Notes: a model not told the origin generated them from the letters alone. A stretch of DNA of 64,000 bases from Bacillus vallismortis (GCF_040784915.1 NZ_CP160797.1:4082137-4146136), one strand, 5' to 3'. Numbered from the stretch's first letter, positions 9,058 to 17,757 are shown. Program-made: numbers and translations.

Positions 9058-9411
9058 ATGCATAATACACAACACGGCTTGCAGCAGCTGAACCAAGCCC
9101 GCCAAACTGCTCAGCAGCTCATTCAGCAAACACAGCAAAGCAGCCAGCAATATCGCCAAATGCTTCATCAGGAGCAGCAGAACATCCAAATGCTGCAGCA
9201 GATACTAAACCACGAACAACAAGCTGCACATACCATTCAGCAAGCACTGCACGGACATGATATGGCGATTCAAAAATGCCAGCAGGTTGTCAACATGTGC
9301 AACCAAATGCAGCAGGAACTCACTGGGCAATCCAGCGGCATGAATTCGAATGTATCAGCACTTCCATTCGGACAAAACACGCCATTCCAGCAGCATTCCT
9401 ACCAGCAGTAA
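9058..9411 (+). CDS. yxeD: Glutamine-rich protein YxeD
   Basis: 117-residue protein made almost wholly of Gln, His, Met and Ala in a long helical pattern (QQLIQQTQQSSQQY, MLQQILNHEQQAAHTIQQA), likely a coiled coil. The ATG at 9058 has GGAGGG 7 nt upstream; the reading frame upstream has no good start. Function unknown; the composition and the position next to yxeE suggest a spore or mother-cell role, which is inference. A bidirectional terminator follows. Confidence 0.78.
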   Translation: MHNTQHGLQQLNQARQTAQQLIQQTQQSSQQYRQMLHQEQQNIQMLQQILNHEQQAAHTIQQALHGHDMAIQKCQQVVNMCNQMQQELTGQSSGMNSNVSALPFGQNTPFQQHSYQQ

Positions 9412-9420
9412 CATATAAAA

Positions 9421-9452
9421 GCAAGCGGCATAGCTCCCCCTATGCCGCTTGC
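9421..9452. terminator. Bidirectional terminator between yxeD and yxeA
   Basis: Perfect 13-bp inverted repeat GCAAGCGGCATAG / CTATGCCGCTTGC between converging genes. Confidence 0.85.
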
Positions 9453-9456
9453 TTCT

Positions 9457-9808
9457 CTATTGTTTTAATTGTGATTGGACTTTTTTGGGCAAATCTTTAT
9501 ATTGCACTTCTTCCCAGGTCTCTACATATTTGCCTTTTGTGTTGACTTTTAAATAGGCATTCTTCCGCAGATCACCGCTTGCCAGGAACGTTATTTCGCT
9601 CTTTCCACCGGACTTATTGCAGCCGTCTAATGTATATTTAGTGCCGCCTGGTTTAAGATGCTGGCCATCTCGATTCATCTGGACATACATATCCTGTCTG
9701 GGAACAAGCGGGTTGATTCTGTCTGTTATCTCGTTATGAATGAAGAGAATGCTGCAAATCGCTGCGATAACCCCTGCCCCCACAATAATTGAAAAGATTT
9801 TTTTTCAT
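9457..9808 (-). pseudogene. yxeA: YxeA (DUF1093 exported protein), frameshifted in its signal peptide
   Basis: YxeA in 168 is a 115-residue small exported protein of the DUF1093/YxeA family at the end of the yxdJKLM operon. Here ATG at 9808, behind AAGGAAG, is followed by eight A (9798-9805). With seven A the protein would read MKKIFSIIVGAGVIAAICSI and join the intact 108-residue frame, giving 115 residues. With eight, translation leaves the frame after three codons. A GTG at 9783 could restart but has no ribosome site. The rest of the gene (LDGCNKSGGKSEITFLASG) is intact, so the loss is recent, phase-variable or a read error. Confidence 0.7.
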
Positions 9809-9820
9809 CTTTACCTTCCT

Positions 9821-11695
9821 TTATTTCATCGTTAAATCGCTTTTTATTTTTTTCAAGTAGCTAAACCGCACCATCAAGAAGAACAGCAGCTGAAAAGCTA
9901 AAAATCCTCCGATTGTCAGCAGCAATGGTTTGGTTACGTTGACAAAGTCGCCAGCTCTAATGGCAAAAACCGTATGAAGAACAGCCATCGCAAAGGGAAA
10001 GAAGAACAAGATCGCTAATTGAATGGTTACGCTCTGTGACATTTCTTCTTCACTAAATCCAATCTTCGCTAATGAACGGTAGCGCTTCTGATCTTCCTCT
10101 AAATCCGTAAACAAACGGAAATACAAAAAGCTTCCGGCCGCGGTAAAGAAGACAATGGCAATGAAAAGCCCAATAAATAAGCTTAAGCTTGGCAGTTGCA
10201 CTGTCATATAGTGCGTGCTGGCCTTCGCATCAAATTGAAAGTGAACGTCAGAATAATCACCATACAATTTATTTGTAAGTGATTGGCTGATGCCTAAACT
10301 GTCTTTCCAATTCTTAAATTTGTAACCAATGAGCTTCGTGCTTTCTCCAAGCTTATGAAGCTTTTTGTAGGTTGTTTCATTTACGACAAGAACGCTGTAT
10401 ACAGAAATCAGCGGTTTTTTTGTTTCTTTCACTTGGAGCTTCTGATTTGCCAGCTCATTTTTTTTGTTCAGCAGATCTAATTGTTTCGGAAATTCAGTTT
10501 TATCCTTGACTTCATAGGTGCTTGGGAAATAGATGCTTTCCCCGTTTTTCAGATCATTCATGCTCATGCTGAAGTGCTTTTGAAATGTTCCCTGATCCAT
10601 TAAGATAACAGGCGGCACTTCATCTCCCCGCTTATAGCGCACATATGAAACCTGCATATCATAACGAGTAAATGAGAAATGGTTATGCTTCAGTTCGTGT
10701 TCAATATCTTGCAGGTGCTGTTTTTCTTTCGGATTGCCTTCAAAGGATAAGTACTCCATTTCATAGGCTGAATCCATTGCCCCGACAGTTGATTTGTAAA
10801 CCGCCAGCACCCCTGTGGCTGTAAATGCCACTGCTGAAATAATACTGACGATAAAAAACAGACGGGCGTTATCCTTTAAGCGATAGACTAAATCAGAAAT
10901 CCAAATGACATTTTTCCCGCGCAAATAAAAGCCCTTCCACTTCTTCACGGCCCGCAATATCCAAATGCTGCTCTGGCTGAAGAAAAAATACGTTCCGACA
11001 ATGGTTAAGATCAAAATCAGAAAAGGCATATAGGAGTGAACATTCTCTTTTAAGACCATTCCGTAGCCCATCACAAGGCATGCCACGCCGAAAATCGACA
11101 GAAGGATAGACGGCTTCGGCTCAGGTTTCATGTTTTCCGCGCCTTTGATCAGCAAAATAACGGTTTTGGATTTAATAAAAAAGAGCGTAAACTGCGATAA
11201 TAGGAAAAATAAGAGCATAAATCCGCAAATCGTAATCCCCAACGCCTTCCAAGGCATATAAAGGGGCAAGGCGTCCATTTCTAAAATATAAGCGCCGATT
11301 GTAAAAAATGTTTTTGAAAAAATCAGTCCGCCGATGATCCCGGCAACAATTGAAAAGGCGCCGATCATCATGTTTTCAGCTGTCACCAGCACCCGCAGCT
11401 GGGCGGGCGTAATCCCCTGAATCAGCAAAATGCCAAACTCTTTGTTTCTGGATTTCAAAAAAGCATTAACGGAATATAGAACAAATAAAATTGAAAAAAT
11501 AAAAATCATCCACTCCGCTGCTGTTAATCCTTTCCTCGCAATGGTATTCAAGTATCCTTCCTTAAGAGCAGGATGAAAAATAAACATAGCGAAAGTAAAG
11601 AAAATCAATACAGAAAAAGCACTGCTCAAAAAGAACGCCAAATACGACCGTTTGTTTCGTGTAACATTTTTATAAGCGAACTGAAGAAAGGTCAT
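9821..11695 (-). CDS. yxdM: ABC transporter permease YxdM (BceB type)
   Basis: 624-residue permease of the FtsX/BceB family: ten transmembrane segments with a large extracellular domain (about residues 300-490) between segments 7 and 8. Such permeases flux peptide antibiotics and signal to a partner kinase with a short sensor. ATG at 11695, after GGGGGGA with 8-nt spacing, lies inside the 3' end of yxdL, so the two are translationally coupled. In 168 yxdLM is induced through YxdJK by cationic peptides such as LL-37. Confidence 0.93.
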   Translation of the reverse strand: MTFLQFAYKNVTRNKRSYLAFFLSSAFSVLIFFTFAMFIFHPALKEGYLNTIARKGLTAAEWMIFIFSILFVLYSVNAFLKSRNKEFGILLIQGITPAQLRVLVTAENMMIGAFSIVAGIIGGLIFSKTFFTIGAYILEMDALPLYMPWKALGITICGFMLLFFLLSQFTLFFIKSKTVILLIKGAENMKPEPKPSILLSIFGVACLVMGYGMVLKENVHSYMPFLILILTIVGTYFFFSQSSIWILRAVKKWKGFYLRGKNVIWISDLVYRLKDNARLFFIVSIISAVAFTATGVLAVYKSTVGAMDSAYEMEYLSFEGNPKEKQHLQDIEHELKHNHFSFTRYDMQVSYVRYKRGDEVPPVILMDQGTFQKHFSMSMNDLKNGESIYFPSTYEVKDKTEFPKQLDLLNKKNELANQKLQVKETKKPLISVYSVLVVNETTYKKLHKLGESTKLIGYKFKNWKDSLGISQSLTNKLYGDYSDVHFQFDAKASTHYMTVQLPSLSLFIGLFIAIVFFTAAGSFLYFRLFTDLEEDQKRYRSLAKIGFSEEEMSQSVTIQLAILFFFPFAMAVLHTVFAIRAGDFVNVTKPLLLTIGGFLAFQLLFFLMVRFSYLKKIKSDLTMK

Positions 11696-12443
11696 TTGCG
11701 TTTCCCCCCAGCATAGAAAGTACATCCAGAATTTGATCATAAAACACCTGGCGGTTATCCCCGCGGTAAATTTCGTTAAACAGTGTTCCGTCTTTAATAA
11801 AAATCACACGCTGGCAATAGCTTGCCGCCACAGGATCATGGGTGACCATCAATGCTGTAATCTGATCGTTCTGGTTCAGGCTTTGCATGGTTTCCATAAC
11901 ATCCTTGGAAGCTTTAGAGTCTAGGTTTCCCGTCGGTTCATCAGCCAGAATCAGTGAAGGTTTATGAATCACTGCTCTCGCAATGGCCGCCCGCTGGCGC
12001 TGTCCGCCTGAGACCTCAAACGGACGCTTTTGTAAAAGATTCTCTATTCCAAGCTTTTCTGCGATGGCATACAGCTTTTTTTCCATGACAGAAGGAGATT
12101 CTTTTTCGAGTGTTAACGGCAGCATGATATTTTCGCCAATCGTCAGTGTATCAAGCAGATTAAAGTCCTGAAACACGAAACCAAGCTGTTTGCGCCTGAA
12201 TTGTGCCAGCCTTGTTCTTTTCAGATTGTGAGGGTTGTCTCCTTTGATCAAGACATCTCCGGAATCAGGACGATCTATGGTAGAGATGATATTCAAAAGC
12301 GTTGTTTTACCGGAACCCGACGGGCCCATTACAGCCGTGAATTCCCCTTCTTCTACTGAAAAAGAGATTTGTTTTAACGCCTGGTGGGACACTTGTCCTT
12401 TGTAAGTTTTATTTAAATGTTTGACCTCGAGCATATTCGCCAT
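11670..12443 (-). CDS. yxdL: ABC transporter ATPase YxdL (BceA type)
   Basis: 257-residue ATPase. Walker A GPSGSGKTT at 40-48, Q-loop Gln92 (FVFQDF), signature SGGQRQR at 145-151 and Walker B LILADEP at 164-170. MacB/BceA-type subunit that pairs with YxdM. Its 3' end overlaps the yxdM start by 26 bp. An intergenic stem-loop separates it from yxdK, so it likely has its own YxdJ-dependent promoter in the 145-bp gap. Confidence 0.95.
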   Translation of the reverse strand: MANMLEVKHLNKTYKGQVSHQALKQISFSVEEGEFTAVMGPSGSGKTTLLNIISTIDRPDSGDVLIKGDNPHNLKRTRLAQFRRKQLGFVFQDFNLLDTLTIGENIMLPLTLEKESPSVMEKKLYAIAEKLGIENLLQKRPFEVSGGQRQRAAIARAVIHKPSLILADEPTGNLDSKASKDVMETMQSLNQNDQITALMVTHDPVAASYCQRVIFIKDGTLFNEIYRGDNRQVFYDQILDVLSMLGGNANDLSSVRL

Positions 12444-12514
12444 GAGAATCCTCCTTATCGTTATTCTTCATCAGAAACCGGCTTATCATGTGTGCGAAGA
12501 ACCTCATAAAAAAT

Positions 12515-12553
12515 CCCCCCTGATAAGCTGGTAAACAAATCTTATCAAGAGGG
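12515..12553 (-). terminator. Terminator or attenuator between yxdK and yxdL
   Basis: Inverted repeat CCCCCCTGATAAG (12515-12527) / CTTATCAAGAGGG (12541-12553), followed on the minus strand by six T. It sits just after yxdK and uncouples regulator from transporter expression. Confidence 0.8.
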
Positions 12554-12588
12554 ATGGCAGTGTGCTATGCGGTTATCTTAATGCCTCC

Positions 12589-13566
12589 TTACACTTTTGT
12601 AAGAAATAAAAATTGTACCGCTGTGCCTTTTCCCGAAGAAGAGCTGATCTCTACTTCATGATTCAGTTTTTTCGTAATTTCTTTCACCAGATGAAGGCCT
12701 ATCCCGGTTGATTCTTGGAAACGCCGGCCGTTTTCACCTGTGTAATAGGGGTCAAACACACGCTTTATATCCTGTGAGGGAATCCCCACACCATAATCTC
12801 TTACTTCTAACACCGTTTTAACCTCATGCTGAAATATCGTCAGCTCAATCCGGTCACTCATTCCCGCGGAATACTTCACCGCGTTTGTCACAACCTGCCC
12901 AATCGCAAATTTCAGCCATTTTGGGTCTGTATAAATCGTATCGTCAGTGAGAATATTCGTTTTCGGATATACACGATGCTCAATAAAATACCGTTTATAG
13001 CTTTGAATAACGGTTTGGAGAATCTCGGATAAAGAGACTGCTTCTATTTTGAAATCTCTCTCAAACAGGTCGAGCCTCGAGGAATATAGCAATGTTTCCA
13101 ATCCATATTCAATCTGCCGGACTTCTTTTTTGATTTGCCCAAAAATGGGTTCGTCCTCTTCCTGAATGATTAAATTAATAACAGAAAGCGGTGTCTTCAC
13201 TTGGTGCACCCACTGGTTCATATAGGTTACCCTATCCTCCAGTTTGGCTTCTTTTTCTTGAAGCTTTTGATTGTGGAGGCGGTTCAGTTCCATCTGTTTT
13301 TCATAAAGCTCAGAACAAAACAAAGAAGAACCTAAATCAGGCACTTCCGCATCCTCCTGATGAGAGCTGATCCACTGATAAACACCGCGGTCTTGATACC
13401 AGCGATAGATCAAATACACCGCTAACAACAGCAGCTGCACGCCGAGTATATAGAATAAATGGGCAAGGGAACGCTGGCCTGCAAACCAATAGTACGTAAA
13501 AACAAAAATGCCTTGAATCAGAAAAAGCAATATTAAGAGTACATGAGCCCGTAAAAACAGTCTCAT
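12589..13566 (-). CDS. yxdK: Intramembrane-sensing histidine kinase YxdK
   Basis: 325-residue sensor kinase with two N-terminal membrane helices (about 8-28 and 35-55) and almost no extracellular loop, as in BceS-type kinases that sense through their transporter. The H-box HQVKTPLSVI carries His121. ATP-binding boxes include FAIGQVVTNAVKYS (N box), VRDYGVGIP (G1) and STGIGLHLVKEI (G2). Its start overlaps the yxdJ stop by 4 bp, so the pair is co-translated. Confidence 0.95.
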   Translation of the reverse strand: MRLFLRAHVLLILLFLIQGIFVFTYYWFAGQRSLAHLFYILGVQLLLLAVYLIYRWYQDRGVYQWISSHQEDAEVPDLGSSLFCSELYEKQMELNRLHNQKLQEKEAKLEDRVTYMNQWVHQVKTPLSVINLIIQEEDEPIFGQIKKEVRQIEYGLETLLYSSRLDLFERDFKIEAVSLSEILQTVIQSYKRYFIEHRVYPKTNILTDDTIYTDPKWLKFAIGQVVTNAVKYSAGMSDRIELTIFQHEVKTVLEVRDYGVGIPSQDIKRVFDPYYTGENGRRFQESTGIGLHLVKEITKKLNHEVEISSSSGKGTAVQFLFLTKV

Positions 13567-14252
13567 GACAGCGGCCTCAACTGATATCCTTCACCGCGGA
13601 CAGATTCGATCGAAAAAGGCACCTCTAAGTCACGAAGCTTTTTGCGCAAACGGGTGATATATACATTCAGCGTATTGTCATCAACAAACAGATCAGTATC
13701 CCACGTTTTTTCCATTAACCGGTCTCTTCCCGTTACCTTTTCTCCGCGTTCCAGCAACACCTCAAGAAGCTTGCTTTCTTTCTTTGAGAGCTCGCACTTT
13801 TGTTCTTGATAACGCAGTTCAAATCGCTCTACATACAGCTGCACACTCTCGAATTCCACGATTCTTTCTCCCTGCTTTACCGCATACTCTCCATACGCCC
13901 TGCGAATTTGGCTTTTGATTTTCGCGAGCACAATATCATAAGAAAAGGGCTTTTCAATATAATCATCGCCGCCGTTTTCAATCGCCATCACCTGATCCAT
14001 TTCGCCGCTTCTGGCAGAAATAAAGATGATCGGGCTGGTCGAATGCTGGCGGATTTGCCGGCACCAATAATATCCGTCATAGGCCGGCAAGTTGATATCA
14101 AGCAGCACCACATCGGGCTTTTCCCGCAAGAACTTATCCAATACAGCTGTGAAATCATTGGTAACCACGGTATTATATCCGTACTTCTCTAAATAATTTT
14201 GTAATAATGACCGAATGTCTTCGCTATCTTCCACAATCATGATTTTATTCAT
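13563..14252 (-). CDS. yxdJ: Response regulator YxdJ (OmpR family)
   Basis: 229-residue regulator. Receiver domain with acidic pocket VEDSED (8-12) and phospho-acceptor Asp52 in LLDINLPAYDG, switch region FISARS, then a winged-helix DNA-binding domain ending ITRLRKKLRDLEVPFSIESV. ATG at 14252 follows GGAGG with 9-nt spacing; the frame extends upstream to 14360 without a ribosome site. Partner of YxdK, target yxdLM-yxeA. Confidence 0.95.
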   Translation of the reverse strand: MNKIMIVEDSEDIRSLLQNYLEKYGYNTVVTNDFTAVLDKFLREKPDVVLLDINLPAYDGYYWCRQIRQHSTSPIIFISARSGEMDQVMAIENGGDDYIEKPFSYDIVLAKIKSQIRRAYGEYAVKQGERIVEFESVQLYVERFELRYQEQKCELSKKESKLLEVLLERGEKVTGRDRLMEKTWDTDLFVDDNTLNVYITRLRKKLRDLEVPFSIESVRGEGYQLRPLS

Positions 14253-14346
14253 GCAATCCATCCTCCAAAAGGATAAGGCCGTTTCAGAGCCATCATTTTT
14301 TGATGCCCCCATCATAATGCTTTCATCGGTTCTGCGCAACAAGAGA

Positions 14347-14373
14347 AAGCGGGCCTTCATAAAAGACCCGCTT
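14347..14373 (-). terminator. Terminator of yxeC
   Basis: Stem AAGCGGG (14347-14353) / CCCGCTT (14367-14373) next to the yxeC stop, followed on the minus strand by TCTCTTGTT. Confidence 0.6.
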
Positions 14374-14374
14374 C

Positions 14375-14773
14375 TTACCGTTCTTTGCGAATATGTATAT
14401 CTTGAATCGATTGTTTTGGTGCATGAAATCTGCTTTCGGCTTCACTTCTTACCTCAGCAAAGGCCCGTGCCTCCACATTGTCTTTGTAGACATCCAGCTG
14501 AATCAGATACAGCGGACGCACTTTAAAACCATGAATAATCGTCACAGCCCACAGCGGGAGCACAATAAAAATTCCTGGTAAATCGGGCAGCACAAAACCA
14601 AACGCAAATACGAAAAAATAAATAATTCCATACATGATCCATTTTTTATTTCTAACCTTGATGCCAATCAATAAAAAGGCAAAAAAACTGGTGATAGCAA
14701 AAGGCATGAAAATAAACAGCATCCACCAGCTATGCCGCCATTCCCAAGCGGCACCTCTTTTTGTAATTTCCAT
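14375..14773 (-). CDS. yxeC: Small membrane protein YxeC
   Basis: 132-residue protein with three to four hydrophobic helices between residues 17 and 95 and a charged C-terminal tail (about 100-132, RSEAESRFHAPKQSIQDIHI). Function unknown. ATG at 14773 follows AGGAGG. It is divergent from yxeB across the Fur box region. In 168 I recall yxeC and yxeB on the other side of the yxdJ-yxeA operon; here both lie between yxdJ and iolJ. Confidence 0.7.
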   Translation of the reverse strand: MEITKRGAAWEWRHSWWMLFIFMPFAITSFFAFLLIGIKVRNKKWIMYGIIYFFVFAFGFVLPDLPGIFIVLPLWAVTIIHGFKVRPLYLIQLDVYKDNVEARAFAEVRSEAESRFHAPKQSIQDIHIRKER

Positions 14774-14880
14774 ATTTTTCTCCTCCTATTTACCTATAAT
14801 AATAGATTAAGCATACCACGTCACCTGTTAACGAGAAAATAGTGATAGACGGAGCACAGGTTTCCTGCTATATTATTAAT

Positions 14881-14898
14881 TGATAATGATAATCATTA
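14881..14898 (+). promoter_or_regulatory. Fur box upstream of yxeB
   Basis: TGATAATGATAATCATTA matches the Fur consensus (overlapping 7-1-7 repeats) almost perfectly and lies 35 bp before the yxeB start, so yxeB should be derepressed in iron limitation. Confidence 0.9.
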
Positions 14899-14932
14899 CT
14901 GATTAATTAAAATACATATTGGGGGATTCTTG

Positions 14933-15898
14933 ATGAAAAAGAACACATTGCTCGTGGGCATGCTGGTGCTGCTTCTTATGTTTGTCAGCGCTTGCAGCGG
15001 CACGGATTCGAAAGGAAGCTCAGGTGATTCAGCTTCCGATAAGACAGAAATGAGAACATACAAATCAACAAAAGGAGACGTCAAAATCCCTGCACATCCG
15101 AAACGCATCGTCACTGATTTTTATGCTGGTGAATTGCTGTCTGTCGGGGCGAATGTGGTTGGCTCGGGTTCATGGTCATTTGATAATCCGTTTTTAAAAT
15201 CAAAGCTGAAAGATGTGGAGGATGTCGGTGATCCGATCAGCGTCGAAAAAGTGACGGAGCTTCAGCCTGACTTAATTGTTGTCATGAATGAAGAAAATAT
15301 CGATCAATTAAAAAAAATCGCGCCAACTGTTGTCGTTCCTTATAACACAGCGAAAAACATAGAAGACACAGTCAGCATGTTCGGGGATATCGCCGGAGCG
15401 AAAGACGAAGCAACATCCTTTATGGCTGACTTTAACAAAAAAGCGGAAGCAGCCAAAAAGAAAATGGCCGGCGTCATCGACAAAGATGCGACTTTCGGTA
15501 TTTATGAAAACACGGACAAGGGCGAATTTTGGGTGTTCAATGACAATGGCGGACGCGGCGGCCAAGCTGTATACAACGCGCTTGGGTTAAAAGCGTCTGA
15601 AAAAATTGAACAAGATGTCATCAAAAAAGGAGAGATGAAACAGCTCTCTCAAGAGGTCATTCCTGAGTATGCCGCAGATTATATGTTCATTACGGACTAC
15701 AATCCGAAAGGCGAAAGCAAAACACTCGACAAACTGAAGGAATCCGCTATCTGGAAAAACCTAGACGCCGTCAAACATAACCGCGTGTTTATCAATGACT
15801 TTGACACATTCTACCCATACGATCCGATTTCCGTCAGCAAACAGGTTGATTTGATTGCTGATATGCTGGTGAAGCGTGAGAAAGAAAACCAAAAATAA
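14933..15898 (+). CDS. yxeB: Iron-siderophore binding lipoprotein YxeB
   Basis: 321-residue periplasmic-type binding protein of the FhuD/FeuA class. Signal peptide with lipobox FVSAC, lipid-modified Cys21, then a Ser/Gly/Asp-rich linker and the binding fold starting near GDVKIPAHPKRIVT. In 168 YxeB delivers ferrioxamine (hydroxamate siderophores) to the FhuBGC permease; no permease is encoded here. ATG at 14933 has GGGGGA 6 nt upstream; the frame also opens at a TTG three bases earlier. Fur box in the promoter, strong terminator after. Confidence 0.94.
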   Translation: MKKNTLLVGMLVLLLMFVSACSGTDSKGSSGDSASDKTEMRTYKSTKGDVKIPAHPKRIVTDFYAGELLSVGANVVGSGSWSFDNPFLKSKLKDVEDVGDPISVEKVTELQPDLIVVMNEENIDQLKKIAPTVVVPYNTAKNIEDTVSMFGDIAGAKDEATSFMADFNKKAEAAKKKMAGVIDKDATFGIYENTDKGEFWVFNDNGGRGGQAVYNALGLKASEKIEQDVIKKGEMKQLSQEVIPEYAADYMFITDYNPKGESKTLDKLKESAIWKNLDAVKHNRVFINDFDTFYPYDPISVSKQVDLIADMLVKREKENQK

Positions 15899-15911
15899 AT
15901 GGCATGACAAA

Positions 15912-15935
15912 AGCACTCACGATGACGTGAGTGCT
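15912..15935. terminator. Bidirectional terminator yxeB / iolJ
   Basis: Perfect stem AGCACTCACG / CGTGAGTGCT with A and T tracts on both sides, serving yxeB rightward and the end of the iol operon leftward. Confidence 0.93.
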
Positions 15936-15941
15936 TTTTCT

Positions 15942-16814
15942 TCAGCTGACTTGCTGTCTAGCGGCTTTTCCCGCTGAGCCGAATTCTTTCATTTTGCTTT
16001 TCACTGTTTCTTTTACCGCGTCAATTCCCGGCGTCATATAGGCGCGGGGTTCGTATAAGTCCCGATTTTCTTCAAACATGACGCGCGTTTTTTCTGCCCA
16101 TGCCACCATACATTCCGTATTGATGTTGATCTTCGCGTGACCAAGCTGAATTGTTCTTGCGATTTGATCAGCCGGAATTCCCGATGCGCCGTGAAGAACA
16201 AGCGGAATATTCGTGACCTTAGCGATTTCCTCCATCTCTTTGAATCCGAGCTTAGGTTCACCTTGATACTTTCCATGGACTGATCCAAGCGCAGCCGCCA
16301 GGGCATCAATATTGGTTTCTTCCGCGAGACGCTGGCACTCATGAAGATCAGCGTATTTGACGCCGCCCACAAGGCCGTCCTCCATGCCGCCTACCGTGCC
16401 GACTTCAGCCTCCACTGACACACCGTGAAGCTTGGCATAATCCGCTACCTCTTTCGTCATGGCGATATTCTGATCAATCGGCGAATGTGATCCGTCAATC
16501 ATGACCGAGCTAAACCCTGCGTCAATGGCTTGTTTGCAGCGCTCCACACTGCTGCCGTGATCAAGGTGAAGGACAACGGGAACGGTGATTGACAATTCTT
16601 CCATTAATGCATTGACCATCACGGCTACGGTTTTGAATCCGCCCAAGTAGTCGATCAGCCGATCTGATGCCGCCGCAATGACAGGAGACTGTTCTTCCTC
16701 CGCAGCCCGCAAAATCGCTTTTGTCCACTGCAGGCCATTAATATTAAACTGGCCGATTGCGTAATGCTCCCGTTTTGCATCTTCAAGAAGCTCTTTCATC
16801 GATACAAAAGCCAT
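15942..16814 (-). CDS. iolJ: DKGP aldolase IolJ
   Basis: Class II aldolase that splits 2-deoxy-5-keto-gluconate-6-phosphate into dihydroxyacetone phosphate and malonate semialdehyde. 290 residues from ATG 16814. Zinc and catalytic motifs are VVLHLDHGSS (catalytic Asp, zinc His), VEAEVGTVGG, LGSVHGKY and LVLHGASGIP. The phosphate-binding segment GHAKININTE is present. Last gene of the iol operon, 20 bp after iolI, followed by the terminator shared with yxeB. Confidence 0.95.
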   Translation of the reverse strand: MAFVSMKELLEDAKREHYAIGQFNINGLQWTKAILRAAEEEQSPVIAAASDRLIDYLGGFKTVAVMVNALMEELSITVPVVLHLDHGSSVERCKQAIDAGFSSVMIDGSHSPIDQNIAMTKEVADYAKLHGVSVEAEVGTVGGMEDGLVGGVKYADLHECQRLAEETNIDALAAALGSVHGKYQGEPKLGFKEMEEIAKVTNIPLVLHGASGIPADQIARTIQLGHAKININTECMVAWAEKTRVMFEENRDLYEPRAYMTPGIDAVKETVKSKMKEFGSAGKAARQQVS

Positions 16815-16834
16815 GTTCACCCCTCCTTTATCCA

Positions 16835-17671
16835 TTACATGTTGAAGTATTTTGATACAACATCAACCGTTGTTTTTTTCGCTGTTTGAATGGCTTCCTC
16901 GGCACTCAGCTTATAGTATTCAGGCCGGAAAAGCTCAACCGATACAACATCAGAGAAACCGATTTCTTTGAGGGCTGATAAATGGGCATCTAAGTCAATC
17001 GCCCCTTGGCCAGGCCACACACGATCCTCATCCGTTAAAAAGCCGATTGGGAAATCTTCGGTATCGTCGATGTGGTAGATGAAAATTTTCTTTCCGTCCG
17101 CCTGCTTTAAGCTCTCAATATTTGAACCCATCGCATGGAAGTGGAAACTGTCAAGGACAAGCCCGACATTGTCACGGTTGACTGTGTTTACGATGTCGTA
17201 CGCCTGTTCAAACGTATTGACCGTACATTGCGGATGCCCGACAAATTCAAGCGCGATTTTTACGCCGTACGGCTCCGCGATATCTGAAAGCTCAGTCAGC
17301 ATCTCTACACTGCTCTTTTTGATCTCTTTTTTTACAATCTTCTGCTCAGTCACAAGCGGAACGGCCACGACATATTTTACGCCGAGGGTTTTGCACGTTT
17401 CCATCATGTCTTTAAATTCAGCGATGATCTCATTTGTGTCCTTTTCATCACGGTTGTTGAAAAAAACGAGTGCGTTTAAGGCAAGCGGTTTAATGTGATG
17501 GGTTTGAAAATACTCCGCAAGATCGTCCAATGAATGGTTTTTTAAGTACTCCGGCAGCTTATCCAATGTGCGGATTTCAATATAATCATAGCCGTGCTTT
17601 TCGCACAGTTCTAAATCCTGTTTAAGATTTGAGTTTTCCAATGTTGTGGCTTCATTAAAACAAAGTTTCAT
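16835..17671 (-). CDS. iolI: 2-keto-myo-inositol isomerase IolI
   Basis: 278-residue TIM-barrel protein of the xylose isomerase-like family. In B. subtilis it interconverts 2-keto-myo-inositol and 1-keto-D-chiro-inositol, letting chiro-inositol enter the pathway. Metal-site segments include VALEFVGHPQ, LVLDSFHFHAMG and VSVELFRPEY. ATG at 17671 gives the family length; the five extra upstream codons lack a ribosome site. Confidence 0.94.
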   Translation of the reverse strand: MKLCFNEATTLENSNLKQDLELCEKHGYDYIEIRTLDKLPEYLKNHSLDDLAEYFQTHHIKPLALNALVFFNNRDEKDTNEIIAEFKDMMETCKTLGVKYVVAVPLVTEQKIVKKEIKKSSVEMLTELSDIAEPYGVKIALEFVGHPQCTVNTFEQAYDIVNTVNRDNVGLVLDSFHFHAMGSNIESLKQADGKKIFIYHIDDTEDFPIGFLTDEDRVWPGQGAIDLDAHLSALKEIGFSDVVSVELFRPEYYKLSAEEAIQTAKKTTVDVVSKYFNM

Positions 17672-17705
17672 GTCAGACTCCCCCATCTGCGTTTTAGATA
17701 TGAAG

Positions 17706-17748
17706 GGAGTTCGGCAGGGAGGCTGTTCGCCATATCCCGCCGAACTCC
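17706..17748 (-). other. Intercistronic stem-loop between iolH and iolI
   Basis: Inverted repeat GGAGTTCGGC (17706-17715) / GCCGAACTCC (17739-17748), extended by GGGA / TCCC across a one-base bulge. No T tract follows on the minus strand, so it looks like an mRNA processing or stability element rather than a terminator. Confidence 0.7.
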
Positions 17749-17757
17749 ATGCTCAGC

